A stretch of DNA of 64,000 nucleotides. It comes from Cordylochernes scorpioides. Its lineage: Eukaryota > Arthropoda > Arachnida > Pseudoscorpiones > Chernetidae. Shown piece by piece: positions 52,472 to 63,336 of this stretch. The stretch lies in the NCBI GenBank assembly GCA_030710605.1, contig CP092863.1, positions 61,680,393-61,744,392 on the forward strand. The letters run 5' to 3'. A program made the position numbers and the translations under genes. How positions within the stretch are numbered: the first letter of the stretch is position 1; every line of letters starts with the position of its first letter. The notes beneath the pieces were generated by a model. It saw nothing but the letters and a program-made list of their open reading frames with translations. It was not told the origin of the DNA and ran no database searches.

Positions 52472-54436
52472 ATGCGCAAATATGATTTCCCAGCTATAAG
52501 TAGAAAAGATGATGCAGTTAATGTGATCAACCTCTCCAAGACAGTGTTAAGCAAAGATGAAGTCAACATATTATCTAAAGGATTAAAACATAGACCAATA
52601 GGCAAACCACAGACCGTCAAAATAATTAGTGGAATAGAAGCAGCCATCGGTAAGCTCAATAACTACGATAAGAATACCATTAGAAATACTGTAATAAACA
52701 TTTTAAAAGAACCAAACAAAATGCCGCCAAATAACCACAGAGATAAAGCAGCCTTAAATGATCTCAAAAATAGACAAGATATAATCATCACGAGTGCAGA
52801 CAAAGGAGGGATGACTGTTGTGATGGACAAATCTGATTATATAAACAAAATGAACAACATATTAGAGGACAGAACCATATTTACAATAGTTGATGAAATT
52901 AACAAGAAACGAGAATACTCATACTTCAAAAAAGAAATAAACAGAATGGCCAAAAGCAATATGATATCAAACGATGAATTTAAATTATTCATGTCTAATT
53001 TAGACTCTGAGAGTTACATATATGGAAAACCCAAGGTTCATAAGCAAGGGATCCCATTAAGACCAATAGTAGCCTATCACAGCTCACCACTAGCACCAAT
53101 AGCCAGGTATGTTACAATATTTTTACAGTCATTAATTAAGAATAGCGTATTTCCAATGTCAATAGCCAATATTCCAACATTCATCACAGAAATAGCCAAT
53201 TACAATTATCAAAGAGAACATATTTTGGTATCATTCGATGTAGAGGCCTTATACCCCAGTCTCCCCCACGGCTTAATACTTAAAACTACTAAAACCTTTT
53301 TGGATAACAATAAGATAGACCCTAATACAATAGATAAAATAATAGGTTTAATCACATTATGTCTTAGAGTTAACATTTTCACATTTGACCAGAAACAGTA
53401 TAAACAAATTAAGGGTTCTCCTATGGGAAGCCCATTGTCAACTCCATTAGCCGAAATAGTAATGAGAGAATTAGATTTATGGATCACTTCATTATACCCG
53501 GCAGATATCATATTATACAGACGATATATAGATGACATATTTTGCATTTGTACCGAAAAACAGATTTCCAACATCTTAGCCTCTCTCAACAATTACAACA
53601 ATAGCTTACACTTTACAATAGAAAAAGAAAATAATTGCACATTGCCATTTTTAGATATTAAAATAATGAAAATAGATAATAGATTACAAACTACAGTTTA
53701 CTACAAACCTACTTTCACCCCTAATTATATAAAGTTTTCTTCATTTTGCCCCATCAGTCATAAAATTAACACAGTGAAAACTTTGACTAAAAGAATTTAT
53801 ACTCATTGTTCACTAAATCTATACAAAAATCATGAAACACAGACAGTTATCCAGAATTTATCTTCAGCTGGTTACCCTAAAACATTTATATTAAAACATT
53901 TCTATCAGGAACAGGTCACATCTAACATGATAGCACAAAAAACTAAAATATACAGGCAAAATTGTTACATTCCATATTCCCCGAAATCTATCCATATTTC
54001 CAGAACATTAGATAAATTTGGAATAAAAACCTTTTATAGTAACTCACCCAGCCTATCAGATATCTTAAGAAACCCGATAACAAAAAACAGGCAAACCGAA
54101 CACATATCACACAGAAAAGAAGTAATTTATTCCATACAATGCAATAACTGTAATGCCAGATATGTGGGGGAGACCGGAAGAAAATTATATAATAGAATCA
54201 TTGAGCACAGAAGAAATATAAACAGAAATGACCCTTTATCTTTAATAGTACAGCACTCTAATTCAACAGGACATACATTCAACTTAAATGAACCTAAAGC
54301 ACATTACAACAATATCAGTAACAAATATCAAAGATTAATAATTGAAGCAATAGTGTCCAAGCAATACAATAGTATAAATCGCAAAATAGATTTACCAGAA
54401 GCATACAATTCAATAGACTTAAATACAATAAGATAA
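52472..54436 (+). CDS. PLE reverse transcriptase/GIY-YIG endonuclease, right arm
   Basis: A 654-codon frame from MRKYDF; the open frame extends further upstream to the palindrome centre, as in the left arm. The catalytic set is complete: motif A Asp in VSFDVEAL, motif C Asp pair in YIDDIF, and the GIY-YIG nuclease with GETGR and a Glu in RIIEHRR. PLE proteins commonly exceed 700 residues, so the amino-terminal 50-150 residues are probably missing. Stop TAA follows TIR at 54434-54436. Confidence 0.9.
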   Translation: MRKYDFPAISRKDDAVNVINLSKTVLSKDEVNILSKGLKHRPIGKPQTVKIISGIEAAIGKLNNYDKNTIRNTVINILKEPNKMPPNNHRDKAALNDLKNRQDIIITSADKGGMTVVMDKSDYINKMNNILEDRTIFTIVDEINKKREYSYFKKEINRMAKSNMISNDEFKLFMSNLDSESYIYGKPKVHKQGIPLRPIVAYHSSPLAPIARYVTIFLQSLIKNSVFPMSIANIPTFITEIANYNYQREHILVSFDVEALYPSLPHGLILKTTKTFLDNNKIDPNTIDKIIGLITLCLRVNIFTFDQKQYKQIKGSPMGSPLSTPLAEIVMRELDLWITSLYPADIILYRRYIDDIFCICTEKQISNILASLNNYNNSLHFTIEKENNCTLPFLDIKIMKIDNRLQTTVYYKPTFTPNYIKFSSFCPISHKINTVKTLTKRIYTHCSLNLYKNHETQTVIQNLSSAGYPKTFILKHFYQEQVTSNMIAQKTKIYRQNCYIPYSPKSIHISRTLDKFGIKTFYSNSPSLSDILRNPITKNRQTEHISHRKEVIYSIQCNNCNARYVGETGRKLYNRIIEHRRNINRNDPLSLIVQHSNSTGHTFNLNEPKAHYNNISNKYQRLIIEAIVSKQYNSINRKIDLPEAYNSIDLNTIR

Positions 54437-54696
54437 TACAAATTCATTCATAGCATATGATATCACATGTCTAATGGGATTCCTTGTAAGTTGTAAAATT
54501 TGTAAAATACAAAATAAGTTTACTTTAATGTATCATATTACCTCATATATTTTAGAATTAGTTTTCCAAATTATTATACCTACATGTAAATTCAATCATT
54601 TTAATATTATTCTAGTTAAGCAGATATGCAAAACAATAGCTATATGTATATAAATTATATTTCAAACTAGGTTGGATTATTATTGTGTTATTAATT

Positions 54697-54727
54697 CCTG
54701 TAGAAGGGCGTATGTGCTCGAAAGCTC
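54697..54727 (+). ncRNA. Hammerhead-like stem-loop, right PLE end
   Basis: Exact mirror of 50016-50046 on plus. It lies 260 bp after the stop, in the 3' region of the right arm. Confidence 0.4.
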
Positions 54728-54800
54728 GTAAATTGTCGTTTTAATAAAGATTCGCAGCCCTTGATGCTTTATTGTATTCGTTTATATAATTTCCTTTGTA

Positions 54801-55200
54801 AATATATTTTGGATTTCATTGAGAAAAATGGTCTCTGATGTAACGATCTCAAGGAAATATTGGACATATCTTGTGGTTGTAAACTATATATAGGTGTATG
54901 CGTGTATATGTGTGTATATATGTATATATTTTTTAATTTAATGTTGTAACTGTAAATAAAATTCAAAGAATATCTCTATATGTAAATAATATTTATGAAT
55001 CTTTCTAAGTTACTTTCTGTGTATCTTCCCATGTTGAATATTTTCTTTGTTATATTTGTATGTACATTTAGCGCAAGTGTCCCTAGGGGGACATAGCGTT
55101 TTGAATTGAAATAAATAAATAAATGTTTGATTAATCTTCTTGGAAACAGTATTTTAAAGATTCTAAGCAAACTCAACAATTTCCTTGTCACGAAAAAATA
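54801..55200. other. No recognisable feature
   Basis: AT-rich, with a short (gtgtatat) repeat at about 54897-54930. Confidence 0.4.
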
Positions 55201-56619
55201 CACTGCGTGACATTGAAAATGGAACACCTAGAAATAGTGGCCAGAAAATTATGCAAATTTCAGGGTAGACGCGCCTAACCGAGTTATGCAAATGATGTAA
55301 AATGCGCAGCTCTCGTGCGCACATGGAGTAAGATATAAGGGAAGGAACTTGCAGAAAGGACAGTATTCGTGTCGTTATTTCTTCAAGGAAAATCATTGTA
55401 GAAATTTTGTTCTTGTGTCAAAAGACACGTGTAATAACAGAGAATGCCAGGTCATCGTAAACGGAGGCAGTTCAAGCAGACAGACGCTTTTACGAGGGGC
55501 ATGGTGATCGGACTGAAAAGGGCAGGTTGGTCCATACGTCAAATCGCAGCTGATACACACCTTGGTGCATCCACGGTGCACCGACTGTGGAGAAGATGGT
55601 TGGAACAAGGAAATGTGGCAATTTATAGGAATGCCGGTGCAACCTGAGTGACGTCAGCACGTGTGGATCGGCGTATCCTTCGACAAGCAGTGGCGGCCCC
55701 ACAAGCCACTTGTACCGCCATCCTGCAACATGTGCAAGACACCCTAGATCATTCCATCTCGACCAGAACCATTTCCCGTCGATTGGTTGCTAATGGCTTG
55801 CAATCATGCCGTCCGCTAAGAAGACTACCATTGACCCCACCGAATAGGCGCTAACGTTTGGAATGGTGCCGGGCTAGATCGACGTGGATGACGGAATGGT
55901 ACAGGGTCGTGTTCTCAGATGAGTCGCTTTTCTGCTTGTCCAGTGATAGTCGCCGTGTACGCGTGTGGCGTCGACGTGGAGAAAGGTCCAATCCGGCAGC
56001 AATTGTGGAACGCCCCACCGTGCGACAACGTGGAATCATGGTTTGGGGCGCAATCGCGTATGATTCCAGGTCACCTTTACTTCGTATTCAGGGCAATATG
56101 ACGGCCCAACGATACGTTGATGATGTGCTGCGACCGGTGACACTCCCCTACCTTCAGGGGGTACCCAATGCCCTTTATCAGCAGGATAACGCCCGACCGC
56201 ACACTGCTCGCATTAGCCAACAAGCTCTGCAAGATGTACAGATGCTTCCCTGGCCACCGTACTCTCCTGATCTCTCACCAATCGAGCACGTCTGGGACAT
56301 CATTGGACGCCGTTTGCATGCCTTGCCACAGCCGCGTTCAGAAGACGAACTGTGGCAAATGGTTGAGAGGGAATGGAGAGCCATCCTTCAGGACGCTATC
56401 CGTACTCTGATTGACTCTCTACCTAGACGTGTTGCTGCGTGCATCGCCGTCCGCGGTGGTCCTACTTGCTACTAAGCCGACGCCGTTCTCGCTCTGTATT
56501 ATGACTATCATTTTGAAATAAAGATCACTTATTGTTCGTCCCTGTCTCTCTCTGTCTGCCGAGTTTCATCACTTTCTGGCCACTATTTCTTGGTGTTCCA
56601 TTTTCAATGTCACGCAGTG
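55201..56619 (+). mobile_element. Tc1-like transposon, complete ends
   Basis: 1419 bp flanked by TA. The terminal inverted repeat starts cactgcgtgacattgaaaat and continues to gtggccagaaa, 47 bp with a single mismatch between ends. The transposase is one frame with two nonsense codons. aataaa lies at 56517. Confidence 0.9.
55444..56475 (+). pseudogene. Tc1-like DD34E transposase with two nonsense codons
   Basis: One frame of 343 codons. A paired-type helix-turn-helix (FTRGMVIGLKRAGWSIRQIA, then ASTVHRLWRRWLEQG) is followed by a second DNA-binding helix region (TISRRLVANGL). The catalytic triad is VFSDESLF (Asp), YQQDNARPHTA (Asp) and SPDLSPIEHVWD (Glu). TGA at 55645-55647 and TAA at 55852-55854 break it; both fit single substitutions of Arg or similar codons. 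No frameshift, so inactivation is recent or was mild. Confidence 0.9.
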
Positions 56620-56621
56620 TA

Positions 56622-56895
56622 TATTCGTAGTTTCTTTCTTCTTGCAGGAAGGAAAGAGTTTTCTCTCTGTTGAAATAGAAAAATCTCTCCTCTTCACAAT
56701 ATTATCAATTTATACTCAATAAAAAATATCATTTGCCTGGTTTTTATCTTTATAGTTTATCATGTAATTTTCTAAGTAAATTTAAAAACTATATATTTAA
56801 TGACCACGATAACCATGTCAATGTGTTGTTATGACTTAATGTAGTAGGTGTTTAAATAAAATTAAGATATGACTCGAGATTATTTGCTAGTGGAG
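56622..56895. other. No recognisable feature
   Basis: Intergenic AT-rich sequence between the Tc1 element and the 3' end of lipocalin gene 2. Confidence 0.4.
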
Positions 56896-56901
56896 TTTAT
56901 T
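56896..56901 (-). promoter_or_regulatory. Poly(A) signal of lipocalin gene 2
   Basis: AATAAA on minus, 13 nt after the stop codon. Confidence 0.65.
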
Positions 56902-56914
56902 TGTACGTCTCTCC

Positions 56915-57072
56915 TTAGCGGGGAAGTCTGTCGCAGTTTTCGAAGGAGATCTTCTCCAGCTCCTTGACGGGCAGGTCCTTGGACTTGGCCTTGAGTTCGG
57001 AAGCGATCTTCTGGTAGTCCTTCTCAGAGAAATCGTGGAACTTATCCTCGTGAATCAGCACACGCAGTTGGG
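56915..57072 (-). CDS. Lipocalin gene 2, exon 5
   Basis: Acceptor tgtgttccag. Two bases then 51 codons, QLRVLIHEDKFHDFSEKDYQ to FENCDRLPR, stop TAA at 56917-56915. It is three codons off the left gene and one off gene 1 in length. The Lys-rich helix differs most. Confidence 0.85.
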
Positions 57073-60000
57073 CTGGAACACACGGGTGTCATCTCTACTT
57101 GAACTGGTTTATATTCAAATCATCTTTAATCAGTTGACACAACCTCCTTGCCATATTATGTTTAAAATAATATGAGAAAATGTTCTTTTCTCAAGACCTT
57201 ATATTACATTGTATATAGAGAGAAAATAGAGGTAATCCGGGCGTCTTGAGCATAAATCGCCAACTACCCGATACATTGTATATATCCAGGGGATAATCAA
57301 TAGAACAAGAAAAACGAGAATTTTCTAAGAAAATTGTTTCATTAAAATTCAGACTTGTAGTTTGTAACAATTGACAGATATTTATTGATTCTAAAACCAC
57401 ATTAAATAAATATATTTTCAATGATACAGCGTTAATATTTTATGATAAAATATTTTTGTGAAAAGTAAATACAAATTTTTATATTCTAATTACTTTTCAT
57501 TGCTCAGAACAAGGTTATTTTATATCGTTGATGATTCAAAGATATACATTATAACGACAGTGTATGAAATATCATTATCATAGAAGATATGAGTGAATAT
57601 ATTCCAGCATAGATGTATAACAGAATGATAATACACTAAAATTTGTTGAACTCGTTTAGATAAATCTTTTTTTATTTGCGATTGAACGTTGTGGCCCACT
57701 GTACATATTACATCCCAAACACGATGTGACGCCAGCCATCTCTGTCTTGAGCTCGATGTACCGATTCGGCGACCGTTAAGCCAGTGAGTTCCTTTAATTG
57801 GTTTATGATAAAAATGGAGTATAAACCCAATACTATAGTAAGAGGAAGTAAAGACTTACCGGCATAGAGGAGGGGCCTCTCAGTGCAGGCCCACAGGACC
57901 ATGTGAGACTTGGGCTCATATTCCACAAGCTTGTACTTGATGGTGAGAAGAGTAGGATCTACACATAATTTGGGTCATCATTCCACGATGGAATAAAACC
58001 ACACAAATATAATTATAAGACAACTGAAGAGGTAAAGAAGTATATTTGCATTGCAGCTTGTCTGATTTCTACATTATATTTGGGCTCAAAATGATACACT
58101 TTGGTTAGTAATCCGTAAACCCATATACTCTCTAAAGAAGTATTCCTATACTTTATATGTTTAGCATATAAAATTTCATTATTTACAGTTATAATTACAA
58201 CAAAAGTTGTGAGGATGATGATATTCATATATTGAAAGAGGTACCTGTCCCTTTATTTGTTTATCAAAACAATATACTTTGCAGCACCCTAATAAAAAAA
58301 AACTTTACTAGTAATGAAAAATTTGCCAAAACAGGTGTTGTGGCTCATTACTTTTCATCACTAGTGAAGGTTTCTATCGTTGATGATTCAATGTTACCAA
58401 TAATATTGGTGGATGGAAATTTTGCCGGGAGGAAATTAATCCATGGAAGCAATGGTCGCCTCTCCCGTCAAAATAAACGTCAGAATCTGACGCCATTGAT
58501 TTGGCCCAGCCATATTGCCAGCAAAACACCTCTTTGGTAGATTGTGAGGATTCCATTAGATCCCGTGTGGATCTCATGGAATAAAGTCCGCCCTAGGCTG
58601 ACGAGGGCCATTAGCCCGAAACCATGGTCTCTAGGTGGACGCTTATCATTTTGCCAACGTTGGTGTTGTGGCTTTGTCACCGACCCGATGCCGCTAGTTG
58701 CGGCGACGGTCAATAGATGGCGTCAGATTCTGACGTTTATTTTGACGGGAGAGGCGACCATTGCTTCCATGGAATATTGGTGGAGTATGAAATATCAGAA
58801 TCATAGAGGATATGGATGTATCTATTCCAGCATAGATGTAAAGAAGCATGAAAACACAACAATGGGTGATGTCAATATGGAGTATAGAGTAGTATAGAAA
58901 GCTTGAAAGGGTTTTATTAGAGTGATGCAAAGTGCATCATTTCGATGCACAAATGAAGAGAGACTTACTTCTTTAGGCATACAGATATAATTGTTAGTGA
59001 TGATGAATTTTGTTTACTATATAATATTTCATTATAAGAGAATAGTTTTCTATATGTTATATATCATATACAAGCCAAAATACTCGGCTTTGCCCAGTTT
59101 TTATCTGATTCAACATTTTCCTAATAAATTTTGATTATATATATTTTATATATAAAAATAATTAGATTTTCTGCTTGAATTTTAGATCATGTTGAGGATT
59201 ATGTTAATGCAGTCGTTGTAAAATCTTGAAATAATTTGATCAGTAAATTTTTTAATTGAGCTAAAGGAATGTATAAAAACATAATTTTATAAAAGTAATG
59301 CCTGGCTTAAGGCAATCAAAAAATGAAAAGATTATTTACATTATGTACTAAAGTTTTGAGCCGGCCATTGGGATAAAACAACAACGAGTTTTTAAAGGAG
59401 AAGAGTGACCTCTGGCGGTCGATTTAGCAGAGTATTTGAATATATTAATATAATTTAAAATAAAATAATATTTTTATATAACATACATATATAAAAATAA
59501 TTATATATTGCCACGTGGAAAATTAGGGTAGATAAACTTCAGGAAGAGACAGCAATTTATTTAAGGCAAGAACAAACTATGAAGGATAAACAAAAAATAA
59601 GGAAAGAGGGACGTTTACAGAGTAGCAAAATATAAACATAAAAAAATGATACTCTGTTAATACTAGTGTTAAATAATAAATACTTCACTATAATATATAT
59701 ACATATATGTAGCTTATATATATAGCTTTCAGATCAAATTTCTCCTGGAAAATTTTCCATCTATATATATACATATATTATAAATAAAAATATTTTTTGC
59801 TCTTGAGGATTATGCTAGAGTGATTCAGTCGTGGTTAAAATTAAATGAAATTATTTATCAAAAATAGCTTTAATTGAGTTTATGGGATATATAAAACATA
59901 ATTTGTAAAAGTTCTGCCTGGCTTAAGGCGATTAGAACAAGGAAAACAAAATATTATTTACATAATGTAAAAAGATTTGAGCCGGCCATCGGAGAACAAC

Positions 60001-62925
60001 AACAATGAGTTTTTATAGGGGAAGCGTGACCCTTGGCGGTCGATTTAACAGAGTATTTGAATCAATGATATATAATTTTAAATAAAATAATATTTTAATA
60101 TAACATATATATGTTTTATTTTTGATTTTAACACCTGATCTTTTAATCTATTATTTTTTTCTTTCATTTTTTTTTCATATAATATGAAAATAATATTTAT
60201 TTTGATTATTATTTGTCCTATTTTGGCGATAATAGATTCATATAATCATTACTTTCCTACATTAAAATATATAAATCAGTTCTTTTTTGGGCTCTTTTCA
60301 CGAGGAGTTTGAATGATTAATATAACGAACACCATCTTCCTATTTCGCACAAAAATCTAAAAATGGCAGTAACATCGGCCTGTAAAACGATAGGTCTGTA
60401 TAAGAAAAAATAAGTTAAACTTCTCTATTTACTATTAATAAAAATCAATTATTGGTATTACAAAAGAAAATAATCTGCCTTTAAAGATTAGAAAATCATT
60501 TTGAGAAACCTTTAGGCATATGTTTAGGGATAGCAAAATTCTAATCTCCAAACAATCTCCTTAATTGATATGCGCTGCCCTGTTACAGTCGAAAAAAATA
60601 TAATCATCGAGCTATGTCTATTGATCCTAAGGAATTGCTCCAGAATCATTAAAACATTAATGTTAAGTTTTTCAGGGTACAAAGTAGTAGTATATATATA
60701 ATTCGCACAATAAAAAAAAATTAATAACATTGCACTTACAGTCACCAGAATCATCGGGGTGGTTGTCCAGATGGATATGAATATTTTGGTCAAGCTTGAA
60801 TTCGGGGATCTTCCCATCGACGAAGGTACCGTTGGCCTCGACTCTCATCTTGGAACTGAGGCAAACATTGAACATTCTGAGTGCATCTTCAAAGCTGGTG
60901 GAATGAAGTTTGTTCATCTAGGATATGTAATATACATCTTATATTTATGAAACACGACTGGATTTCAAAATACATATCTAGAGAAATTACAGTTAAACCT
61001 GTTTATAGCGCCTCCTCTTGGGACTCTTGGGACAGTATATCTTCAGGGCTGTTGAGATGATTTCTATTCATCTAGTATATTGGATATATATCCAGGATTT
61101 AAAGAACACGTTTATAATCTAAATAACACTTTCAGAAAATGATATAAATACATCTACAGGCTTTATGAAATAACACTTCTTTGATTAGAGAATCTGAGAT
61201 ATTATAGATAGTTCTTCAGGGTTTATGAAATAACATTTCTTTGATTAGAGTACTGATAGACCTGGAAAGAAAGAAGTCTTAGTAAAGCCATTCAGCTGTC
61301 TATGAAAATATTTATATGTATATATAATACTGCTGTCATAAAAGCATATGTCCATAATTTTCTTCAAATGATGCAACTAAGGATCTACCCTTTATTGTTA
61401 TATAAAAGGCTGGTATAAAGGCAGAATCTTCCAATATACTATTAGAAATCTTTAAAGCGGTCTGGTAGATCAATTTGGAGAAACTGGTGGGAAGGTTAAC
61501 CACTGAAGAGCCAAGCCCCTCCTTTATTTTTCATTGCAGTAAGGACTGTAGGAAGTTTGTTTTATTTGAGAATGAAAAATTAGAGCTTGATCTCTTAATT
61601 TATTTCATATAGATGCCACGTTATGTCTCATATATTACATGTTGAAAAGGTCAAATATTTGGTAAGCTATGTTTGTATATTTTCCCTATATGATTAGCGC
61701 TATTCTTAAAGATTTGGGATTTTCAAGAGGTGATGCATAAATTTCTATTTATTATGCTGCATTGTTAATCAAGTTCAGAGTGCTTTAAATACAGCTGGAT
61801 ATGTTTTTTAAACAAATATATATCCTAGTATTAAAACATCAAGCTTCTGTGTGAAAATCTCTGAAGACATTGTTTCTTTATCTATTTATATGCGAAAATG
61901 TTTTTGTTATCTATTCTTTATTGCCTTCATTGATATATATAATGCAACTTTATTATTTACATAAGTAATTTAAAAAAAAGTCTCAATTAAATTTTTGTAA
62001 ATTAATATTATTGATATTATGTTATAGCACATAGGATATAGCGTGTGTTTTGTAATAAATAAATAAATACTACACATAAAAGCCACAAACTTAGTTGTCT
62101 AATCTATCTTTAAAAATACCTCTTATTTATAATGGGTAATTAGCTAAGAATTATAAGGATACAAACAAATATATAACTTTCTCAAGTAGCAAAATAATCT
62201 GAACAATATGATAGCATATAATCGCACTTAATAAAATATAAAATGTTCATCTTATATATTCTAAAAATAAAGCAATTCATACTTAAATCATTAGATAATA
62301 AAAGGCATAAATTGGATTAAATAAAAGATTTATTTGCCAATATGCCTTTTTATTATCTAATATATATAATATGAACAATTATATAAATGTAAAACGACAT
62401 TGGAAAATATCCCGCATGAGTTTCTTTTAAATGAAAAATCGAAATATATTTTTAAATCAATCCCTGGACAAGTTTTATTTTTCCGTTTATCATTACTCTT
62501 CACAATTCATCCTTTCATACCTCATCTCTAAGGTTAGAAATAATCGTTATTTCTCCTTAAAAATAAAATTCTATTTTTCATTTAAAAGAAACTCATGCGG
62601 GATATTTTCCAATGTCGTTTTACAATCATAAGACCCCTTATATTGTATTATAAAATATATAAATGTACATGGAAGTTTTAAATGAACGTGAATATACATA
62701 AATTACTTACAACATCCATATATTCGAGAATATATTCCATTATCCGAGAAAAAAAATATATTTATGATGCTAGTTAAATATATATGAAACTTACTCGTAG
62801 GCCTGTCCATAGGAATAGAAGTTGAGCTTGTTGGAGCCCATGGTGGTGATGTTGTTGACCAGGCAGCGGACATCTTCGATGAAGTCATAGCTGGTGTGGG
62901 CATACTCGTACCATTGGGCGTCGAG
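56915..62925 (-). CDS. Lipocalin-type secreted protein gene 2, exons 2-5 (exon 1 not in window)
   Basis: Exons on minus: 62925-62795, 60855-60740, 57958-57860 and 57072-56915. Lengths 131, 116 and 99 bp equal those of gene 1 exons 2-4, and all borders are GT-AG with the same phases. Together they give about 166 codons from LDAQWYE to CDRLPR and stop. The signal-peptide exon should lie above 62925. In gene 1 the corresponding intron is 5.2 kb, so it may be outside the window. No lesions are seen. It converges with gene 1. Function as for gene 1: a probable small-molecule carrier. Confidence 0.8.
57075..57859. other. Intron 4 of lipocalin gene 2, no feature
   Basis: AT-rich. The 3' splice tract lies at its low-coordinate end. 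I see no element. Confidence 0.45.
57860..57958 (-). CDS. Lipocalin gene 2, exon 4
   Basis: 99 bp encoding PTLLTIKYKLVEYEPKSHM, then VLWACTERPLLYA. Acceptor ttatgtgtag, donor gtaagtct. Residues WACTERPLLYA are identical to gene 1. Confidence 0.85.
58441..58772. mobile_element. TIR element with perfect 56-bp inverted ends
   Basis: ccatggaagcaatggtcgcc to gtcagaatctgacgccat at 58441-58496 is mirrored exactly at 58717-58772. The outermost bases ccatgg are self-complementary and aat lies directly outside both ends. The 220-bp interior has no coding. It is a non-autonomous DNA element in intron 3 of gene 2; the 3-bp flank would fit a PIF/Harbinger-like target, which is weak evidence. Confidence 0.8.
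58773..59194. other. No recognisable feature
   Basis: AT-rich intron 3 sequence. Confidence 0.4.
59195..60110 (+). repeat. Direct duplication, ~300-bp units
   Basis: Units 59195-59470 and 59805-60080 share gcctggcttaaggc, gagccggccat and ggcggtcgattta in the same order, with many small differences. A copy of the ccacgtggaaaatta repeat (59505-59700) lies between. Confidence 0.7.
60111..60739. other. No recognisable feature
   Basis: AT-rich intron 3 sequence just downstream of exon 3. Confidence 0.4.
60740..60855 (-). CDS. Lipocalin gene 2, exon 3
   Basis: 116 bp. Acceptor tgtttgcctcag, donor gtaagtgc. It encodes SKMRVEANGTFVDGKIPEFK, then LDQNIHIHLDNHPDDSGD. NGT is a potential glycosylation site shared with gene 1. 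Confidence 0.8.
60991..61030 (+). repeat. pogo-like MITE end fragment
   Basis: cagttaaacctgtttatagc followed by gcctcctcttgggactc resembles both ends of the element at 1160-1330 joined together. It is a remnant with its interior deleted. Confidence 0.5.
61031..62034. other. Intron 2 of gene 2, minor repeats only
   Basis: tttatgaaataacacttctt at about 61165 and tttatgaaataacatttctt at about 61220 form a local duplication. The segment at 61480-61565 is the inverted partner of the repeat at 24115-24200. Confidence 0.4.
62035..62165 (+). repeat. Dispersed repeat R3, copy 2
   Basis: catataaaagccacaaac-type and gtctaatctatctttaaaaa phrases are shared with 15296-15410 (inverted) and 63770-63900. 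Confidence 0.6.
62290..62361. repeat. Palindromic element P5 (mostly deleted)
   Basis: attagataataaaaggcata and its near complement tatgcctttttattatctaa are the outer arms of the P1 family. Only a tttatttgccaa stub of the inner part remains. Confidence 0.65.
62413..62597. repeat. Foldback element FB, copy 2
   Basis: catgagtttcttttaaatga is complementary to tcatttaaaagaaactcatg. The interior phrases cacaattcatcctttcatac and aggttagaaataatc match 25306-25527. Confidence 0.7.
62795..62925 (-). CDS. Lipocalin gene 2, exon 2
   Basis: 131 bp. Acceptor gtattgtag, donor gtaagttt. It encodes LDAQWYEYAHTSYDFIEDV, then RCLVNNITTMGSNKLNFYSY and GQAY. It has the first lipocalin signature and Cys. The block VNNITTMGSNKLNFYSYG is identical to gene 1. 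Confidence 0.85.
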
Positions 62926-63152
62926 CTACAATACCACACAACCATATTACTATATATTCCAATGACAGAAGTAAGAATATTTTCATTTTTCAGAACCTCT
63001 ATCATTAGAAAAGTCACGATTCCTCACACACTTTATTTCTTGTATAATTATTGCTCTAAAATGTAAATTTAAATAACTTCCACTCTCTCTTTAAAACTAG
63101 AAATAATTTGTATATATTGTATAAGTTTGAAAATGGAGCAATCCATATAATA

Positions 63153-63336
63153 AAATATTTTAAAATGCTTATTTTGGATCATAAGTTTAATTTTCCAATA
63201 TTTCGTAAGGCAACTCGCCAAACTTCTTCGGGGAACAATCATCTCAAAACAATCTTGTTCTCCGAAGAAGTTTGGCGAGTTGCTTTCGAAATATTGGAAA
63301 ATTAAACTTTATGATCCAAATAAAAGCATTTTTAAA
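63153..63336. repeat. Palindromic element P6 with a different stem
   Basis: Arms of about 80 bp. The right core reads ccgaagaag, a ttggcg-centred hairpin, then tcgaaatattgg, the same bracket layout as P1 and P4 with different stem bases. The outer arms carry attttggatcataagttt. The left flank gaaaatggagcaatccata is shared with P4. Confidence 0.7.

Larger units (their letters stand above)
49932..54786. mobile_element. Head-to-head Penelope-like palindrome with target duplication
   Basis: Two inverted arms of 2406 bp (49957-52362 and 52381-54786) flank an 18-bp spacer, taacagcaaccaatcaca. Coordinates mirror exactly about 52371.5 over the whole length, and I find no difference between the translated arms or in the DNA stretches compared. 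The 14-bp taatttcctttgta occurs at 49918-49931 and 54787-54800, directly outside the unit (25 extra bases lie between the left repeat and the left arm). Each arm is a PLE with its 5' end cut at the centre and its 3' end outward. Confidence 0.9.

Noticed and set aside
49932-54786. Palindrome as a pure assembly artefact
   Set aside because: A 14-bp direct repeat flanks the whole unit and 25 bp of asymmetric sequence lies on one side, which an artefact would not create. Long-read support is still needed for certainty.
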